The notes: generated from the letters alone by a model not told the origin. A DNA stretch of 64,000 nt from Sialis fuliginosa (GCA_961205875.1 OY540810.1:18724001-18788000); one strand, 5' to 3'. Positions 10,836 to 23,203 are shown, counted from the first letter of the stretch. Numbers and translations: made by a program.

Positions 10836-12112
10836 ACAGGATGATTTACAACTAGTGTAAAAAAATTTAACAGTACCAAAAAATGTTTGGCTGTGAGGGG
10901 ATAATCGAATAGCAATATTTATTTGCTATTTTAACGTGGCCTTCAAGGATATTTGAAGGTCAACATAATTTTTTTAAATAGGAACCTAGAGTTTTTAGTT
11001 AGTATTATTTTATGTTCGTGAAAAAATACGAATCTTTCATTGAAAACTTTTTTTTGAACAACCTTATAGTCCAAGAGGTGAGCGACAAAAATTGCAACTA
11101 CTTTATAAAGGCTGATTTTTTGATATTACGTCACATTTGTGGTGTACGTCACAGCCTGACGTCAGTCAGCTAGTTTCGTTAGCGTTTGGCGCAGGGGCGG
11201 CTTTATTTTTGTAAAAATGTTGCAGCGCGTTGAACTTAACGAGTTTAACGCGCTGCTGACGCTTCCGGTTGCAAGATTTTGAAGGTTGATTATGATAAAA
11301 AGGGTTCTTACTTAGTATACTGCTTACAAATATATTTTCAGATTTTATAAAGTAGTTACAACATTTTTACAAAAATAAAGCCGCCCCTGCGCCAAACGCT
11401 AACAAAACTAGCTGACTGACGGCAGGTTGTATCTCTGCACCACAAATGTGACGTAATATCAAAAAATCAGCCTTTATAAAGTAGTTGCAATTTTTGTCGC
11501 TCATCTCCCCGACTATTGGCATTCCAAGGTATTTAACAAAATAATTCGAGATTTTGAACTTTTAAGAATTTTTTACTTAGAAACCATAAGCTTTAGAAGA
11601 AAGTACAAAATACAAAAAATGTTTATTTTGGTCTAATGAAACTTGGAGAATTATTCTAGATTTTTTTTAACATTTCGTCTTTTTTTTTGTTCTTGCTAAA
11701 ATAAAATAAATAGAAAAAGTTTTTTAAATTTTTGAATTAATTCTCCAAGCTTTATTAAACCAAATTAAACAATTTTTGTGTCTTGTACTTTTTTTCTAAG
11801 GTTTATGGTTTCTGAATAAAATATTTTTGAAAGTTCAAAATCTCGAATTATTTTGTTAGATACCTTGGAAAGCTTAGGCTGTTCAAAAAAAAGTTTTCAA
11901 TAAAAGATTAATGTTTTTTCACGTAGAATATAAATAAAAACTATAGGTTCCTATTTAAAAAAATGATGTTGACCTTTAAATATCCTTGAAGGCCACGTTA
12001 AAACAGCAAATAAATATTGTTATTCGATTACCCCCTCACAACCAAACATTTTTTTCACATATGCAATGATTCTGAGATAATAATATGTAACACTTTAAAT
12101 GCCCCAACCTGT
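10836..12112. mobile_element. Nested foldback element, about 1.28 kb
   Basis: Outer ends are ACAGG and CCTGT. At least three pairs of inverted segments are nested: about 10870-11070 with 11875-12050, 11085-11235 with 11360-11505 (ggcgcaggggcggctttatt and its complement), and 11515-11660 with 11745-11875. The flanks share ttttgactatatt (about 10811-10828 and 12123-12138), and the text on both sides belongs to family B, so it sits in a family B copy with a candidate target duplication of about 14 bp. No protein frame. Confidence 0.7.
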
Positions 12113-12870
12113 ATATACATACATTTTTGACTATATTCGCCATGTCTGTGTGTTTGTAGGTCTGTCTGTCTGTATACGATGTAACTCAAAAGCGACAAAT
12201 CGTAGAAGAGTGAAATTTTATATTTAAGATTAATTTTTGTCTGACAAGAAAACCTCATATTTTTGAAAACGATTTTTTAACCGGAAATGGAAGTTTACTG
12301 ATGTCAATTTTATTGAATTTTTCTAATTGTTTTTGAAAGAGTCAAATTAAAAATTTCAGATAATATTATTATCTATAATTTATATTCTATTCATAAAAAA
12401 TTGAAAAAATTATTTCGTATTATATTTCAAATGGTTCATAACAGAGAATAAATATATGCCATGAGTGTCGTAGGACTTTCTTATACGTAGTACTGAAAGT
12501 GAACAGTGAAAAAAATTCTTTCTGGCTAAATCATAAATGATGGAAAAAAATTAATTTAACATTTATAGATAATAATACACTACACAACTTTTCTTTAAAA
12601 CATTTTTTGCTTATTTGCACTGTTTCAAAAAAAGTTCAAAAATTCAAACAGTAAACAACCGTTTTCAGTTTAGTAATTACGTTTAAAAAAGCATTTGATA
12701 CATGTTGTAGAGAATATTTTTATCTATAATTTATGTCCGATAAATTTGATATAATCTGTTATTAGTTTGTCAGAAATATTTTTTAATAAAATTAGAATCA
12801 CATTCACTCTCAGAATTACGTATAAGATAGTCCAGTGGCTCCTATGGCAGATGTTTTTCTTAGTATATCA
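12113..12870 (+). repeat. Family B dispersed repeat, copy 1 (internal (GTCT)n)
   Basis: Shares long stretches in the same orientation with 31965-32575: the gccatgtctgtgtg/gtctgtctgtctgta tract, caaatggttcataacagag, attagtttgtcagaaat and ctcctatggcaga-type text. The central GTCT tract suggests a Helentron-like non-autonomous element, but no termini were fixed. Confidence 0.7.
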
Positions 12871-12953
12871 GCAAACAGTGAATATCAACATTCGTGGATT
12901 TAGAAACAAGACAAGCCCTATTTAAATACTAATTTTAAGTCTAAATTAAAATA

Positions 12954-13049
12954 CAGTAAGACCTCGCTTAGCGCGGGGAATACGTTCCAGGAAATGCCAG
13001 TGCCAAGTGAAACAGCGTTAAACGAATCAGCGTTAACGGGGTCTTACTG
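12954..13049. mobile_element. pogo-like MITE, 96 bp
   Basis: Ends CAGTAAGACCTCGCTTA and TAACGGGGTCTTACTG form an imperfect inverted repeat typical of pogo/Tigger-type MITEs. TA is present at the left (12952-12953), CA at the right, so the expected TA duplication has decayed on one side. Confidence 0.7.
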
Positions 13050-13567
13050 CAACCGTTTCTTTTATACTAATGCAACTAAATAATTAATTTTATTCCTATT
13101 ACAAGCATTCCACGAAGCATAAAGAAGTCCCGTTACAAACAACAACAATCATCGATTACCTAAACACCCTTATATTACAGATGTCGCCACTTCTTCCGCG
13201 TGAACAAGCTCATGTCTCATTATTGGATTCCAGTCGATTGTTAGGTACCTACTACAGTCGATTGCATGTACGCACATATCTAAACTGATTGACAGCTGAG
13301 CACACGCGTATTCTTAATGTCGCTTTAATTAGTGTAAATGTGTTAATAACTCCAAATTGATAACTTGTTATTAATTGCGCTAGTTGTTTATATTGCAAAC
13401 ACGCGTTTTATACACACACTGCTGTTTTTGTACTTCTTATTAAATGCATGTTGTAAGTAAGAAAAAGTGAGAATGTGAAGTATTTGTTGTTCGTGCTAAG
13501 AAAATAGCTTGTGAAACTTTTTTTAATATAAATATATGTAGATAATAACAACCTAGTACCTAGGAGC
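13050..13567. other. Unremarkable stretch between two elements
   Basis: Somewhat less AT-rich around 13130-13330 with a repeated cagtcgatt phrase (13231, 13256), but no frame, TIR or known signal was identified. Confidence 0.3.
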
Positions 13568-14742
13568 TAGGGTTTGTAATCCCGCAGACTTTTTTTTCCT
13601 GCGGGAATTTTGCGGGAAAATCTCAAATCCCGCGGGATGCCGCGGGATCCCGCAGTTTTTCCAAAAATTTTGTTATTCATACTTAAAGTTACTATTATTT
13701 AGTTAACAAACAAAAAAGTTAATTGTCCCAAAATTTCAAACTCAAAGGTCAATCTTGTGAATGGTGCAAACCGAGTCTTTTTCCCATTTGATTACCATGG
13801 GAAAAATTACTTTTTTACTTACGCGTGAATATCTCGTTGAAAACAATTTTTTTTGAAAATTTCTCAAGGGAATATTTTGTAGAGAATTAAGTGCTCAATT
13901 CATAAATCCAATAAATTTTAAGAAATGTTTGTTTAAAAATTATCATAAAAATTGGATTTTACTTTTTATGATAATGTTTAAACGAACATATCTTTAAAAA
14001 TATTCGATCTATGATTTGAGTACTTGGGATCTTTTTTGTAAGAAATTTAATTCTCTATGATATGTTGCTGTAAGAAATTAAAATAAATAAATTTTTCAAC
14101 GAGATATTCACGCATAAGTAAAAAAGTAATTTTTCCCATGTTAATCAAATGGGAAAATGACTCGGTTTGCGCCGTCCACAGTCTGAAATTTTTGGGACAA
14201 TTAACTTTTGATCCAAAGCTAAAACATAGGCTAGGGGGACCGAAAAAATAAAAATAAAAATAAATAAAAAACACCCTAGTATATACGGTATGTCACGTAA
14301 AACTAAACCACTAAATATCATTATTTACGGTTGTTAAAAAAATATCGTGTAGATCGAATTTTGTGCATTAAATTTTTGTGGTTAACTTTTATTTAATCTG
14401 CTATTCTTCTTCTAAATTTTTGTATTTTGTATTTTTTATGTTTTTTTTTTTTGTAATCTGGGGACTGTTCGAGCTTCTTTCGTCGCCTGAGTCGTTCTCA
14501 GTGTAACCACTTAACTAATCGTGAACAAGAGATATAATTTACTTCACTAGTTTCATATTCAGTCATCTCAACCTTAATTTTTTTTTTCAAAAAATTTTTA
14601 CCTTTTTTTATTCATATTTACGCTTTAAAAGTATTCATAACGCACGCGACCTACAAATTCAATGTTCAAAAATTCCGCGCGGATCCCGCACTAAAAGTGC
14701 GGGATCCGCAGATCTCCAAAACGTGCGGGATTGCAAACCCTA
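13568..14742. mobile_element. hAT-type element (1175 bp) with exact 8-bp TSD and an internal palindrome
   Basis: Starts TAGGGTTTGTAATCCCGC and ends GCGGGATTGCAAACCCTA. Flanked by ctaggagc at 13560-13567 and 14743-14750, an exact 8-bp duplication. GC-rich subterminal blocks full of cccgcgggat lie inside both ends. The middle (13712-14216) is a separate large inverted repeat, probably a second element nested in the first. A 75-codon minus-strand frame inside is not recognisable as transposase. Confidence 0.85.
13712..14216. repeat. Large inverted repeat nested inside the hAT-type element
   Basis: Arms of roughly 240-250 bp meet near 13955. Matching segments include agttaattgtccca with tgggacaattaact, and gaatatctcgttgaaaa with its complement. 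The arms are diverged rather than identical, so it is an old palindrome. Confidence 0.7.
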
Positions 14743-16014
14743 CTAGGAGCCCACGAGTATATTAAAAGGGTGTATAGAAATGCGTTTATTATATATTATT
14801 TTTTAATATTGGATAACTGAGTGAATAAAATTAATAAATTTTGGTTTTGACGACAAAGCACTTTGGAACTATTAATCACGTAAGATCAGAAAGATCTAAA
14901 AAAATACAATCAATTCACAACCTCCTAGTATGATTTTAGGCAGTATTAATAATACTGTACCATAACGAAATAACGCTTACAATAAACCAACGTTACTGTA
15001 CCAGTAACACAATTTAAATTAAAAACATGCATTATCTACATATATACTAATACGTGAACGAAAATTGTCGTACGTTTTTTTAGTATTTAATATAAAAGGA
15101 GGTGAATGAAACTTATATCATTCGAAAGGTATTGTGCCATAGATGTGCACACAAAAAAATCATGTGTGTATGTTGCCGTTAAGGCAGGTAAAATATTGGT
15201 CAAATTTCGACCATAGGCGTATTAATAAATATATGTTGATGCTGAGATCGAAAGAAAATTATCAGCACTCACGGTATTTAATTAAAAATAGTTATAAAAA
15301 TATATATACAATATACAATACTCATCTTTTTTCTAATAGACAATTTATTAAGCATAAAATTAAATTAAATTAACGTAATCGAATAAATTTTAAAACTATA
15401 CGGTAAACGAGATTCGACTCATATTTGATTTGTATCATAAACCTTTATAAGTACATATTATAAACAATTTAGTAAAGAATGGTTTATTTTAATAGGGTAT
15501 TTTCTTGTAGTATATATAATATATTTAAACGTTATCTCCTAAACTTCGAATAAACATTAAATAAATGGATATGACTTCACAATATGGTTAGTTTATAAAG
15601 AATTATTTCTGTTGTTTGGCATTGCATGTAAAATGGTAATGACTTTAGTTGAGCTAAATGATAATAATTTCTGCAAATGTTACATGTTAAATAGTACATT
15701 GAAATTACACGGTACATAAATGATTCGGAAATATTATTAATAATTAATTTTAACGCGTATATGAACAGAACATTAATGTGGCAATTTATTAATTCTTTGA
15801 TTGCTTCGATAAAATATATATATTTATATCTTTGTACACAAGAACATAATTGTAGAATAATTATAATTTTCTACTTTGAAAACAAGTAAAATGCTTTTGG
15901 ATATATTATGTAAACTAGTTTTTATCGTGATATATTTTCATACTGACAATGAATATTAAAGTCCCATGGTACCTATAGTAGACACGTACGTATACTGTTT
16001 AATCTCTTTAATAC
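14743..16014. other. AT-rich stretch, no feature seen
   Basis: Contains a 76-codon frame (15143-15373) with no recognisable content. No repeat ends seen. Confidence 0.45.
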
Positions 16015-17480
16015 ATATAAGAAAGTCCCATCACACCCATAGTACCTAGATATTTCTCGGTTATGAATAATTTGAAATATAATTTACAATTTTTAATGAA
16101 TAGAACACAAATTACAGATAAAAATATTATCTACATTTTTTAACTTGACTATTTTTCGGAAAATTCAAAAATTGATATCAGTAAACATTCGTTTCCACAT
16201 GCAGATAATTTTTTAGTAAAAATTACCTTGAAATTTATAGTAAGCTTGGGACATCGCAACATTCTGAATAAAAATAATAGTATTTATTAGAATTTTTAGC
16301 TTTAATTGCTGTAAATTTTATTATAATTCTTGGTAATATTGAAACTAGTTAATAATACCATAACTATTTTATATTCAACCCAGCAAAAATTTAAATTTTA
16401 CGTATAAAAATGTCTATTGTCACTAGAAAATATAGTATTTTTTTTGCTTATACTAAATAATAATAAAAATTACAGTTATTTTTAAATAAATTTTATTATT
16501 ATTTCTATACTCTATTTCATATAAGAATGCAGCGGTTGCCGGGGTGTTGACGGTACGAATCGTACATTTTACCCAAGGTTAGCATTTTACCGTCAAAAAC
16601 CACAGCAACCACGGCATTCTTATATGAAATAGAGTATAGTAATAATAGTTTTTGCTATATCATGTGACTTATGGATTCTGCGCAGTGCGCGAAGTATGAC
16701 AAATGACAGATGGTATACTCTAAAATGGCTACGAAATAATTAAAATACATTAGAACATAATTGTGAAAAGTTCAGTAATTGGTTTTATCTTCACGTAAGT
16801 ACACATACATATTATATTCAATGCTTCTTAAAACATAATTGTACTCTATACAACATACTGTTTATAGTACCATAGTTTAACAATGATATCTATAAATACC
16901 GTTGTTGGTATGTTAAATTTATATTTTAATTTTAATTTATAAAAATATTAGGGAAATTTGATGTAATTTTTATTGTACATTGTAATGAATAAATAGTTAT
17001 AGATCGTATATTAACGGTAAAATATACTCAAAGTATGTGTTAATTTTATTGTACAACATATTTACTTTTTAGTATGCAGAACAAGTAAAATGTCGCTGTG
17101 ATAACTTTTACTAGGCGAAACTAGTAAAACTTCCTCTGTAACTCTGTAGGTCAGCGTAGGTAAGTAGTTTTTACTAGAATGTGATGATGTCCCAGGCATA
17201 CTAGAATTAATAGTAATTTTTGACAGAAATTTTGCGGTTATTTTTACTAGAAAATTCTCTCCGTGCAGTTAAAAGCTAGTTTTCAAAAATGGAAGGTTTT
17301 CTTTCGAGACAAAAATTAATCTTAAATATAAAATTTTACCTACCTACGATTTATCTTATTTGAGTAACAGCGCTTACAGACCGACAGACAGACAGACACA
17401 CATACATCATGGCGAAAATAGTCAAAATGGATTCAGAGAAGATCAAAATGGATAATTCTAGCAAAATCCGCGGTATTCCA
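16015..17480 (-). repeat. Family B copy 2, split
   Basis: 16015-16230 and 17275-17480 match the two halves of family B on the minus strand (gaaagtccca, and the gacagacagacagacac tract with catcatggcgaaaatag). About 1 kb lies between them, including the MITE at 16508-16636 and unassigned AT-rich DNA, so the copy was interrupted after it landed. Confidence 0.6.
16508..16636. mobile_element. Tc1/mariner-type MITE, family M1 copy 1 (129 bp), TA TSD
   Basis: Ends TACTCTATTTCATATAAG and its complement, flanked by TA (16506-16507, 16637-16638). The GC-richer interior has inverted pieces of gcggttgccgggg. Same family as 47242-47352. Confidence 0.8.
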
Positions 17481-18532
17481 AAAAAATCGACTATCAATAT
17501 TTATCTTATACTAATACCATATGTATTTCATGCATAGGTATAAGAAAGTTAAAATATATCTTCAATTTAAATTTTCTGCAGTACTTTGTATAGAAGTAAC
17601 GGTTTTTGTACGAGAAACAAAAAATACTTTATATCAGATGAAGATTTTAATAAATATGATCCAGAAATCGGATAAAATTCGTATACATAACAGAATAATC
17701 AACTTATAAAAGGGTTGAATAAAGTGTGTAACTGTTAAGCACGATTAATATACGAAATTAAGTATTTTCACTTTTTCAATAAGCAGGCGGAAGTGAGCTC
17801 GAAGATCATGCAAGCGAACAGAATATTAAGGTCCTATTATTTATACGCGTTGTCAGAGTCGCACGCAAATTCACTAAACAGACATCATATTTAATTTAAA
17901 ACTATTGATTTTATCTATATTGAAAAATACACATACAAGAACAAAAGCAGTATAATTACGATCTGAATAAAATTACCCTTAAAGCCGCATTATTATTCTA
18001 TTATAACAAAGGAATAAATTTAAACGTTTCCATTAAAAGGTTTTGCTATTAAGTTTTTAAACGATTAAATATTAGATGCGAGGTAGATCAATACAAATTG
18101 TTTACTTTTTAAAATCAATTATGGTTTGGACAGGTGATCTCCGACAGATCTCTCGCGGAGGTAATCACATTGAGGCACGTGCTCGATGTTCAGGTGTCAA
18201 TTTGGACCGGTCATCGATTCGTCTTTTGATTTAATGGCCAATGTAGTCGTTATATTTTATTATATGCATACATCTTGATTTTCATTATTTCACAATATAA
18301 CATAATTATTATTTTAATATTAGTATCTACGTACATATATGCTAAGGTATCCCTTATTTTTTTCACAACTTTTTTTCAGTAAGTAATAATTATTCTTAAT
18401 CATTTCTACAAGTTTTTTCTTAGTACAATATAAAAACATTTAAATATGATCTATACATTTTTTATTAAAAAAGAAAATACGTAAGTAGTACATATAAAAA
18501 TTTTAGATGGAATACCGAAAATTATTTACTCA
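17481..18532. other. AT-rich stretch with a GC-richer, E-box-rich block at 18130-18240
   Basis: The block holds caggtg twice (about 18131, 18191) and gcacgtgc (about 18176) within 110 bp, with a composition unlike the flanks. It is a candidate enhancer-like block only. The rest is featureless. Confidence 0.3.
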
Positions 18533-18697
18533 CGCGCGTTAAGGTGCTGAGCTTGATAACATTATTTAATATATAAGTATAGCATTTTTGAAATTTTCAC
18601 TAAATACTCTCCTAGGCCATTTCTATATAGCTATACACATTTATCAAAATTATTAAACAATGAAAAGAAGCCCCGATGCTCAACACTTTAACACGAG
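18533..18697. repeat. Short-armed inverted repeat, possible MITE (165 bp)
   Basis: gcgttaaggtgctgagc on the left pairs with gctcaacactttaacac on the right with about three mismatches. No target duplication was fixed. Confidence 0.4.
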
Positions 18698-19887
18698 AAC
18701 GTCGGAGACAATAAAAAAAAATTTGTCACAAAAAAATATTGGTCAGAATAATTTTAAACATCAATTCTTAAAAATGTAGACGTTAATAATTTATAAAAAT
18801 AATACAAATATGTAAAATGTTAACATATAAATAATTATGAAATCATTATCTTAAATGCAACACTAAGCATGAAGCTACCTCTAAGCCATTATACTTCTTG
18901 AGTAGCCGTATGTGCATGTATTCTGATAATCATACAAGTTTTTTTTGTGCATTTTCGTGTCAATATGTTATACAATTTATTTTATTACATGATATCTAAT
19001 GTCATCATTGTTTTAAGTAGTTTTTTTAGTATAAATATTTTGTTTAAGGACAGTAGCGTGAATAGAAGCTTTTGAGATAATATACGATTAATTTAGAATA
19101 ACTCATTATACTGTGATTTTGAATTTATATTTGATTATTATCTTAAATGTAGATAAAATATTAAAGGTTTTTACTAAATAGCAATACAATTTAAGTGAGC
19201 AATTCATAATTTGAGTGTATATCTAATATATATATATCTATATTACAGCTGGACGCAGCCCGTGAATTTTTCGGGTCACAGTCGTGTGAGCGATTTTTTA
19301 AAATTTTAGTCATGAATGTATTTTGAAGGTAACATTTTTGATAAACTAATATAGTATTTTTTTTAACTTCTTAACTCATAATGCATGAATATTATAAAAT
19401 TTTTAAATGAGTTTTTATATTAAAAAATACAGTTTAAAAAATATATTTTTTTGCTACTTTATTTTCAATTTGATTTATTTGCTATTACTTGTACTAGAAA
19501 AGTAGTTTATAACAATTATATTAAATCGTATCACGATCGTGACTCACCGTGCGTGATTGGGTTTGGGTAAAATAAAAATCGACTTCGAGAGTGTACGTGA
19601 TCGTGAATTTTTTTCTGTAACCGTGAGTGAGCGGGCGTATCTAAAAATATTATGTTGGTGAGCGTGAGTGATTGTGAGCAAAAATTATTCACTCACCTAA
19701 CTTTAATCTACATATTATGAAGGTAGACGCACATATATTATCTGTGTTTATGTAAAATAGAATGGCATATTTGTTTTTTTATAAATTATTTGTTTTCATT
19801 ATCACATTTTGTATTTTTTCATTCAAAATAAAACAAAATATGTTGCCAGCATGTTTTATTACATTATCAACATTAAATTAATCTTCG
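18698..19887. other. AT-rich stretch with a gtgagtgag-rich patch at 19550-19700
   Basis: The patch contains several degenerate copies of gtgagtgagcgtgagtga-like text and may be a decayed repeat. No genes seen. Confidence 0.35.
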
Positions 19888-20469
19888 TTGCTCGTTCAAA
19901 CAACTAATTTTCTGCATACCACGGTATCAAAACTGCGGTTATGTGAGAAATACAAAATTACATATAATTACCTATTAATTATTGTGTTTTTGCGAAAACC
20001 TGCAAAGAACGCTATCGCAAAAACTTGTTCGCGAACGCAAACATTATCACGAATATATCTGCCGACGAGTGTGTGGACATTAAAACACACATATATAGTT
20101 ATTTATATTTTGCGAACAACAATGGTCTGCAAAATGTATAATATGCTTGTATTTAATATATCTGTGTGTACGTATGTATTTATAGAGAGGAAATCAATTA
20201 CAAACAAGGTGCAAAACGTGAACCACTTTGTTACTCTCCAACGTATTTCCGCAACAGGATGTTCATCATATAAAGTACATATAATTATATATGCAATATC
20301 GATCCGAATTATCAAATGGTATCAATTTATACAAGACCTCGCCGTAATGCGACCCGAATGTGCGGTAATTTTTCTGATGTATGAGTACAGTTTACATGGA
20401 AATGTGTACATATACTTTTTTGTGAACTATTATACATATGTATGTGAGGCAGGGAGAGTATGTATGTAA
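19888..20469 (+). other. 193-codon open frame of unknown meaning
   Basis: Opens with a TTG. The first ATG in frame is well inside, so the frame is longer than any ATG-started protein. Rich in Tyr, Ile, Val and Cys, no domain, signal peptide or motif that I recognise. It is the longest open frame outside the Penelope-like element. In DNA this AT-rich, such a length is unusual but possible across 64 kb and six frames. Overlapping minus-strand frames of 70 and 62 codons suggest locally few stops rather than coding selection. Confidence 0.15.
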
Positions 20470-20640
20470 GAATATATAAATCGTGTTTATATTTTAAAAT
20501 TATTATTATTATCATTGATGAACAGAATCCCTAAAAAACAAGCCTTGCGTTGGGGTGAGACCCTGTAGGTCCACACAATCAACTTCCCAACATGGTATAA
20601 TTATATATACACTGATTATTTATTGTTAAATCAACTTTCC

Positions 20641-20709
20641 GGTATGTACTGTGTTTATTTATTTATGGACAACGTTTCGGACCGTTATTACGGTCCATCA
20701 TCAGGTACC
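20641..20709 (-). ncRNA. Hammerhead-ribozyme-like motif, minus strand
   Basis: Minus strand: CTGATGA (20704-20698), one extra base, a perfect 7-bp helix II GGACCGT/ACGGTCC with a 4-nt loop, GAAA (20678-20675), then CGTTGTC giving a minimal helix III AC/GT with loop gtt. Flanks GGTAC before the core and GTACATACC further downstream are complementary, a possible helix I, but it does not directly follow the predicted cleavage base, so the fold is incomplete as written. Confidence 0.5.
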
Positions 20710-20817
20710 AAAAAATACAATGTAAATACAAAAAATAATTCTGTGAACGATAATTGTTTCCATATAATTTATGTGAATATATTTTTTTAATATGTATATG
20801 AAAAATTTTAATAGAAA

Positions 20818-21410
20818 TGGTCAGAAATAAAACTTACCTTTGTGTTATGAATATTAGTTTTCTAAAGTCCTAATGTCAATAATAAAACACACATTTTTAG
20901 AATAACTAATTTGATAATTTGAATTAAATAGCATTTGTTTTTATAATAACTAATCTGATAATTTAAATTTAATTGCATTTGTTTCCAAAGCAACATAAAT
21001 TGTAGACTTATTTATTAGTATTTAAAATTCAAATTTTGAGGGTGGTTTTCACCTTTCACCCCTTCTATGGCTGTTTAGGCACGTATAACAAAAAAATACT
21101 GAAATACATTTTTCATTATTTGTATTGTAGAATATTTATGCTAAGTTTCAAGTAAATCTGACCAAAAAAATAACTTTACACCCCTTTTTACCCCCTTAGG
21201 GGTTGAATTTCGAAAAATCCTTTCTTTCAGATCATATTCACGTCAAGACGCTTCGATTGGCACCCCAAAGAAGTCAATAGCATTTTTAATTTACGAGATT
21301 TCGTGCACGTAAAAAATGACACGCACATACGTACGTACGTACATACACACACACATACACTGAAAATAGTGTAAATATACTATAGTGACCTTGAAACATA
21401 CACATATGTT
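20818..21410 (+). repeat. Family C dispersed repeat, copy 1
   Basis: Matches 47157-47700 over attagtatttaaaattcaa, ttttgagggtg, ggctgtttaggcacgta and surrounding text. Contains an internal duplication (aactaat-tgataattt-aatt, about 20905 and 20947) and ends near an acgtacgtacgt/cacaca tract at 21330-21360. It carries the intact site that corresponds to the MITE insertion at 47242. Confidence 0.65.
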
Positions 21411-22385
21411 TAAATTTTATATTTTGATTTTCGGACCGATTACAATAACTTCCAGTTTAGTGATCTAATAGGCAAAACCCAAATTTAATCAAAACTAGTT
21501 TTTTCCAAATATATAGAGTTAGGCCGCTATTACACTATCAAAGGTCTGTCAAAAAACTATACTAAAATGTATAGCAAACTGTCGTTATCTATCAAAGAAA
21601 CATTATAAAGAAAAATATTTTAATATTGACTAATAGACCAGGCTCCAAGTCGATGAAAATTCCAACGAGGTCGGCGTCTTCCTCTCTGCGGTGAGAGAAG
21701 AGTAAAATCTGTTTCATTCCCAATTTATCGGGATATCAACGTAATAAAAATAGTTATATACAAAATGAAAGCTAATTAAATTCTGTACAAAGTTCCAAAC
21801 ATATTTTTTGTCAGATCGTACTTAATCGATTAATAACTATGTATCTCAATATTTTTCAGTAAATTTAATATTTTTATGAATACATAAATATAAAATGTTA
21901 GGATTAATAGGAATTTTTACTATCATATTGTCAAAAATTTTACATACGAAGCTTTCTGGCTGCGAGTATATTAAATAGAAAATTGTAATGTTGCGTATGG
22001 TATTTCTAAGAAAGTTTAAAAATTAAATGAGACAATAATAAATCATATACAATTATAACAAAATAAAAAAATACCTAGGTACGAATAACGTGGAAATGAA
22101 AATTACATATCAGTAATGTGTAATTTTCGTTTAATGTTTAAGTCTATTGTATTGCATTATATGTAATAACTACTTATTTTGTTTTTTCGAACACATTCAT
22201 ACAAATTACTTTCCAATGATGTCGTAAGATTTCACAATTTTATAAGTTTTTCATTTCAAAATATTTTTAAATTTAAGAATTTTAAATTTTTTACACTAAT
22301 TTCTAAAAATAAATCTCAGATGTTTATACTAAATATTGAAGAATAACTATCATAATTGCAGTAATAGGTATTTACCTACTAATAA
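21411..22385. other. AT-rich stretch, no feature seen
   Basis: No inverted repeat or frame of interest. A GC-richer spot at 21640-21690 (gaggtcggcgtcttcctctc) is unexplained. Confidence 0.4.
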
Positions 22386-23203
22386 ACCAAGAGCTGGCTG
22401 CAAAAAAATTAGCCTATCGAGTAACAGGCTAAAATGTTTTTTAAATGTTAGTACCCATAGCGACTATGAGAAAAATCATTTTACTCCTGGGCAGAACTTG
22501 TTAATTTTTCAGGGAGGGGAGGTATGGATCTAAAGCTAGGTAAAAAAATATTTTTTTTATACCAAGGCATGTGGCATGTTAAAATGCATAACCAAAATAG
22601 GGGAAATTGACCCTCTTTCTTATTTTTTTTAATAATATTAATAAAAATAAAAAATTATATGACGTCCCTCCCTATTATTCCAAAATTTAAAAAGATATTG
22701 TTGACTTTAGTGTTTGTTATTGGTAGTCCCACCAAAGCCTCGTTACCAAATTTTTTTCAGATTTTTTGAGCCGGTAGTTACAGCGTTTGAGGGGGGTGGA
22801 CGGGAGAAAATAAAATACTGTTGGAAGACCCTGCTGGCACCATTTTTGAGTTAGAAAAAATAAAAATATAGTCATATTCTACTAACTGAGATTTACATTT
22901 CGATACCCCACAAGCCTTGCTATACGATTTTTTTTAAATTTGCTTTAAAGCCCCCTGCAGGCACCATTTTTGATTTAGAAAAAAAATAAAAAAAGAGTCA
23001 ATTTCCGCTGGTTTGGTTATACATTTTAACATGCCACATGCCTTGGTATAAAAAAGATATGTTTCTTACCTAGCTTTAACTCATTCCCTGAAAAATTAAC
23101 AAGTTCCGCCCAGGCACAAAATGATTTTTCTCATATGGTCGCTATTAAATAACATTTTACCCTGTTACTCGATAGGCTAGTTTTTTTGCAGCCAGCTCTT
23201 GGT
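22386..23203. mobile_element. Foldback element with long inverted ends around a family D repeat core
   Basis: Ends ACCAAGAGCTGGCTGCA and its complement. The inverted similarity extends through tagcctatcgagtaaca and, further in, tgttaatttttcaggga and tacctagctt. The interior is a partial tandem of the family D unit (ttgttgactttag, ggtagtcccaccaaa, gccccctgcaggcacc), the same unit that forms the array at 38510-39300. No protein frame. Confidence 0.75.

Noticed and set aside
20103-20515. Minus-strand frames opposite the 193-codon frame
   Set aside because: Shadows of a region with few stops; no content recognised.
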